8,782 bases of DNA from JAUXFK01 sp034189035 (GTDB lineage Bacteria > Desulfobacterota > UBA8473): positions 1 through 8,782 of the forward strand of contig JAXHVA010000144.1 of NCBI GenBank assembly GCA_034189035.1, written 5' to 3'. Of this stretch, positions 5,904 through 8,782 are shown one piece after another. The position numbers and the translations under genes were made by a program. Numbering within the stretch: the stretch's first letter is position 1; each line of letters begins with the position of its first letter. The notes under the pieces are model-generated. The model was not told where the DNA came from. It did not search any database and saw nothing but the letters and a program-made list of their open reading frames with translations.

Positions 5904-7322
5904 ATGGTAGGGATTACTTCTTATGGGGCCTATATCCCTATGTACAGAATGAACCTACAGACGCTCACCCATATTTGGGGTGGTTATGCGGGAAAAGGTG
6001 AAAAGGCAGTGGCAAACTGGGATGAAGATAGCCTCACTATGGCCACGGAATCCTCAATCGATTGTCTGAACGGTATGGACAGGTCACTCATCGATGGCCT
6101 TTATTTTGCTACAACGACTCCGGCGTATAGAGAAAAACAAAATGCAAGTATAATTGCGAAGGTGATAGATTTGAGACGGGATATAATTACAGCGGATTTT
6201 ACCAACTCGGTGAGGGGAGGGACAAGCGCTTTGAGGGCTGCTATTGATGCGATTGGTGCAGGATCTGCAAAGAGATTCCTGGTTGCAGCAGCCGATTGCC
6301 GTGTTGCAGCTCCAGATTCTCAATTCGAGAGGCTTTTCGGTGATGGTTCTGGTGCCCTTTTGATAGGAGACTCAGACATCGTTGCGCAAATCGAAGGAAG
6401 TGCCAGTATATCAAGTGAATTCATAGACATATGGAAAAGAGAAGGCGATAGGTTTGTCCAGGCATGGGAGGATAGATTCATAATTACTCAGGGCTACCTT
6501 GCTCATATTGAAGAGGTAATTTCCATATTGTTCAAGAAATACAATGCTACCTCGAATGACTTCAGTAAGGTGGTATTCTATGCACACGATAAACGAAGGC
6601 ATGGTCAACTTGCAAAGAAATTGGGTTTTGACCCTGAGACAAAGGTGCAGGATCCACTTATTTCCACAGTAGGTCATACTGGATCTGCCCAGGCAATAAT
6701 GATGCTGGTGGCAGCACTCGAAGACGCGAAACCAGGAGACAGGATACTCTTTGCCAACTATGGCGATGGGGCAGATGCCTTTATCCTTAAGGTAACCGAT
6801 CAGATAGAGAAGGTCAGGGATAGACGTGGGATAAAGAAGAATCTGTCATCGAAGATGGAGCTGACGTCCTATGGAAAGTATCTTCATTTTCGAAACCTTA
6901 TGGATTGGGGTCGAAAACGAGAACCTGATAGGTATGGAGCTGTATCTATGTCATGGAGGGACAGAAACTGGGTCCTCAGTTGTCATGGGCATAAGTGCAG
7001 GCAGTGTGGTACCATACAGTTTCCAATGCAAAGGATATGCACATGGTGTCAGGCCAAGGATGACTTTGATGAAATAAGGTTATCGGACAGAAAAGGCACT
7101 CTTTTCACATACAGTATGGATAATCTCGCTACATCAGTGGATAAACCCACGGTAATTGCTATCGTCAATATTGAAGGGGGAGGTAGACTCTCTACTATAT
7201 TGACGGATCGAGATCCAGAAAAGATCAGCCCTGATATGCCTGTAGAGTTCACCTTTAGAAGAGTCCATGAAGCCCAGGGTGTTCTCAACTATTTCTGGAA
7301 ATGCCGTCCATTAAGGGGATAA
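5904..7322 (+). CDS. HMG-CoA synthase/KAS III-like protein fused to a C-terminal DUF35 (zinc ribbon plus OB-fold) domain
   Basis: This 472-residue protein has residues 1-300 that follow the archaeal HMG-CoA synthase pattern (start MVGITSYGAYIP; LFGDGSGALLIG at 144-155; PGDRILFANYGDGADAF at 277-293). A linker follows, then a DUF35 domain with a zinc ribbon C365-x2-C368-x10-C379-x2-C382 and an OB fold ending MPVEFTFRRV and NYFWKCRP. Aligned by eye, the catalytic Cys of the family is Val103 (TNSVRGGTSAL) and the catalytic Glu is Thr71. His228 is retained, and the KAS III Asn position is His258 in VGHTGSA. It is therefore unlikely to run the normal acyl-enzyme reaction. DUF35 proteins bind acyl-CoA and bridge thiolase-like partners. 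AAAGGAGG lies 7 bp before the ATG. The thiolase gene follows after 13 bp, implying a complex. Confidence 0.88.
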   Translation: MVGITSYGAYIPMYRMNLQTLTHIWGGYAGKGEKAVANWDEDSLTMATESSIDCLNGMDRSLIDGLYFATTTPAYREKQNASIIAKVIDLRRDIITADFTNSVRGGTSALRAAIDAIGAGSAKRFLVAAADCRVAAPDSQFERLFGDGSGALLIGDSDIVAQIEGSASISSEFIDIWKREGDRFVQAWEDRFIITQGYLAHIEEVISILFKKYNATSNDFSKVVFYAHDKRRHGQLAKKLGFDPETKVQDPLISTVGHTGSAQAIMMLVAALEDAKPGDRILFANYGDGADAFILKVTDQIEKVRDRRGIKKNLSSKMELTSYGKYLHFRNLMDWGRKREPDRYGAVSMSWRDRNWVLSCHGHKCRQCGTIQFPMQRICTWCQAKDDFDEIRLSDRKGTLFTYSMDNLATSVDKPTVIAIVNIEGGGRLSTILTDRDPEKISPDMPVEFTFRRVHEAQGVLNYFWKCRPLRG

Positions 7323-7335
7323 GGAGGGATGAGAA

Positions 7336-8553
7336 ATGGCAGAGAGTTTTAAAGACAAAGTTGCAATAATTGGCATGGGATGTTCGAAATTTGGAGAAAA
7401 TTGGGATCTTGGAAGCGAAGATATGATAGTCGACGCCACCTATAATGCATTGGAGGATGCAGGAATTGAGATGAAGGACATTGATGCAGCATGGGTAGGA
7501 ACGATAGGGTTTCACGGTACTGGAGCCGGTATGACGTCTACTGGTATTACCGGGGCAGCCATATCGATGCCATTGAAGCTCCAATACAAGCCTGTTACCC
7601 ATGTGGAAAATGGATGTGCTACTGGGACAGATGCCTTAAGAAACGCTGCGTTTGCAGTAGCTGCCAAGGTATACGACATTGTCCTTGTGGTAGGCGTGGA
7701 AAAGCTAAAAGACACAGGCTTTGGCGGACTCGGAGAATTAGCTATCCCTCCCCACCCTGTTTTTGAGGGAGGTATAACCGCCCCAGGCATGTACGCCCTT
7801 GCAGCAACAAGATACTTTAAGAAATATGGACTCAGCCCTGAAGAGGGGAAGAAGATGCTGGCAGAGGTTTCAGTAAAGAGTCATTATAATGCCTCAAGAA
7901 ACCCGAGGGCTCACCTTCGAAAAGCGATAACTGAAGAACAGGTGTTGAATGCACCTATAATCGCATGGCCTCTCGGATTGTTTGATTGTTGCGGTGTAAC
8001 TGACGGAGCAGCAGTGGCAATTCTTTGTCGCGCAGAAGATGCAAAGAACTTCAGGGATGACTATGTACTTATTAAAGGGTTGGGGCTCTCCATAGGTCCA
8101 GGGCAAGGCAGTGTGAGAACGGATTATGATTTTACTATCTGGGACGAGACTGTGTATGCAAGCAAAGAGGCCTATACTATGGCTGGAATCACAAATCCCA
8201 GGAAAGAGATTGATCTCGTTGAGTGTCATGACTGTTTTTCTATCTCAGAGATCATTGCTGTCGAATCTATGGGACTGTGCGAGAGAGGGAAGGCTTTAGA
8301 TGATCTCAATTCGGGTGCATGGACACAAGAGGGTGAGATACCTGTAAATCTCAGTGGAGGGCTGAAGGCCTTCGGCCATCCTATCGGTGCGAGTGGCTGC
8401 AGGGAAGCCTTTGAAGTTTATAAGCAGCTTCAGGGTAAGGCAGAAGATAAGTCGCGTCAGTTGAAGAATCCGAAGATAGGCTTGGTTCATAATCAGGCCG
8501 GTCTCCCTGGTAAATTCATGTGTGCAGTTGCTCTTTATGGTCTTCCTGTTTAA
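7336..8553 (+). CDS. SCP2-type thiolase (acetyl-CoA acetyltransferase-like)
   Basis: This 405-residue, full-length member of the non-decarboxylating thiolase family, SCP2/lipid-transfer branch, makes or breaks a C-C bond next to a CoA thioester. Visible active-site elements are Cys94 in VENGCATGTDAL (nucleophile), His298 in ECHDCFSISE, and His348 in NLSGGLKAFGHPIGASG. The C-terminal NQAGLPGKFMCAV contains Cys396. The ATG at 7336 has AAGGAGGG 7 bp upstream; this ribosome site overlaps the stop of the preceding gene, so the two are coupled. This branch usually needs a DUF35 partner, as in archaeal mevalonate thiolases, BbsB with BbsA, and PhlC with PhlB. Here that partner is the C-terminal domain of the upstream protein. 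The substrate could be acetoacetyl-CoA or a longer or aromatic acyl-CoA. Confidence 0.93.
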   Translation: MAESFKDKVAIIGMGCSKFGENWDLGSEDMIVDATYNALEDAGIEMKDIDAAWVGTIGFHGTGAGMTSTGITGAAISMPLKLQYKPVTHVENGCATGTDALRNAAFAVAAKVYDIVLVVGVEKLKDTGFGGLGELAIPPHPVFEGGITAPGMYALAATRYFKKYGLSPEEGKKMLAEVSVKSHYNASRNPRAHLRKAITEEQVLNAPIIAWPLGLFDCCGVTDGAAVAILCRAEDAKNFRDDYVLIKGLGLSIGPGQGSVRTDYDFTIWDETVYASKEAYTMAGITNPRKEIDLVECHDCFSISEIIAVESMGLCERGKALDDLNSGAWTQEGEIPVNLSGGLKAFGHPIGASGCREAFEVYKQLQGKAEDKSRQLKNPKIGLVHNQAGLPGKFMCAVALYGLPV

Positions 8554-8782
8554 ATGAAAATTCGTGTCATTTTAGTGTTATGAAATAGAAGGCTATCATC
8601 AAGCTTCAATGGTGGTCAAATTTTAGTCCGTGTAAAACTCGCACCCAAGTGAGCGTAACTAAGGTTTCCTGAATAAATCGTCAAAGCCTATTACTGGCAG
8701 TTTCATAACCACATGAGGCTCTAAAAAGTTCCTGTTCGAATAGGAAATTCGATTTCAGCTCTTTGAAAAACAGAGGCAACAA
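8554..8782. other. Gene-free 3' flank with IS-end-like repeats
   Basis: No convincing gene and no clear terminator follow the thiolase. Two related segments occur about 50 bp apart: GTGTCATTTTAGT (8564-8576) and GGTCAAATTTTAGT (8614-8627). The second begins GTGGTCAA (8612-8619), the inverse of the IS3 tip at 162-169, so an IS left end may start here. A short inverted repeat, TTCCT-8 bp-AGGAA, lies near 8726-8745. A minus-strand frame is open from the edge to a TGA at 8683-8681 (33 codons) but has no recognisable motif. Confidence 0.35.

Noticed and set aside
8681..8782. Minus-strand frame open from the right edge to a TGA at 8683-8681
   Set aside because: It has only 33 codons and no recognisable family motif, so it cannot be told from chance.
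1..8782. CRISPR array, tRNA or rRNA genes, riboswitches
   Set aside because: I saw no regularly spaced repeats, no tRNA-like cloverleaf with a CCA end, and no conserved RNA motif.

Overview
The window looks like an accessory stretch of a bacterial chromosome at roughly 40-45% G+C, with strong AAGGAGG-type ribosome binding sites and intact housekeeping-like genes separated by decayed insertion sequences. The mix of an HMG-CoA-synthase-like/DUF35 protein with an SCP2-type thiolase, a small M50 protease and remnants of at least three IS families suggests an anaerobic Desulfobacterota-like (sulfate-reducing or syntrophic) host. That placement is inference; no 16S rRNA or other lineage marker is present.

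Layout. Bases 1-170 are the right end of an IS3-family element (last 46 residues of its transposase plus the element tip). The tip supplies the stop codon of a minus-strand ABC ATPase. Reading leftwards on the minus strand, a likely operon runs from a single-domain cupin (2174-1839) to an ABC-2 permease (1772-1041) to a DrrA/NodI-like ATPase (1029-169). Upstream of it lies an N-terminal fragment of what looks like an IS4-family transposase, broken by two apparent single-base insertions (2692-2241). Next comes a complete but dead IS630-family element (2735-3889) with recognisable 34-bp terminal inverted repeats. Its transposase has one frameshift and seven in-frame stops, yet the D, D and E residues are still visible. 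After a gene-free 320-bp stretch come a plus-strand site-2 (M50) protease (4213-4833) and, convergent to it, a PHP-domain metallohydrolase with all nine metal ligands (5562-4933). A 106-bp MITE-like inverted-repeat unit (5738-5843) sits in the divergent intergenic region.

The most interesting part is the two-gene operon at 5904-8553. The first gene fuses an HMG-CoA-synthase/KAS III-like domain to a C-terminal DUF35 domain (zinc ribbon plus OB fold). The second, 13 bp downstream, is an SCP2-type thiolase. The same three parts, as separate proteins, make up the archaeal acetoacetyl-CoA thiolase/HMG-CoA synthase complex and the PhlA-PhlC-PhlB acyltransferase of Pseudomonas. Here the synthase domain appears to have lost the catalytic Cys (Val103) and Glu (Thr71), while the thiolase keeps its Cys94, His298 and His348. 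This points to a complex in which the thiolase does the chemistry and the synthase-like half is a scaffold or has a changed reaction. The substrate cannot be told from the sequence.

The final 229 bp hold no convincing gene, but they contain a GTGGTCAA motif inverted relative to the IS3 tip at the other edge of the window.
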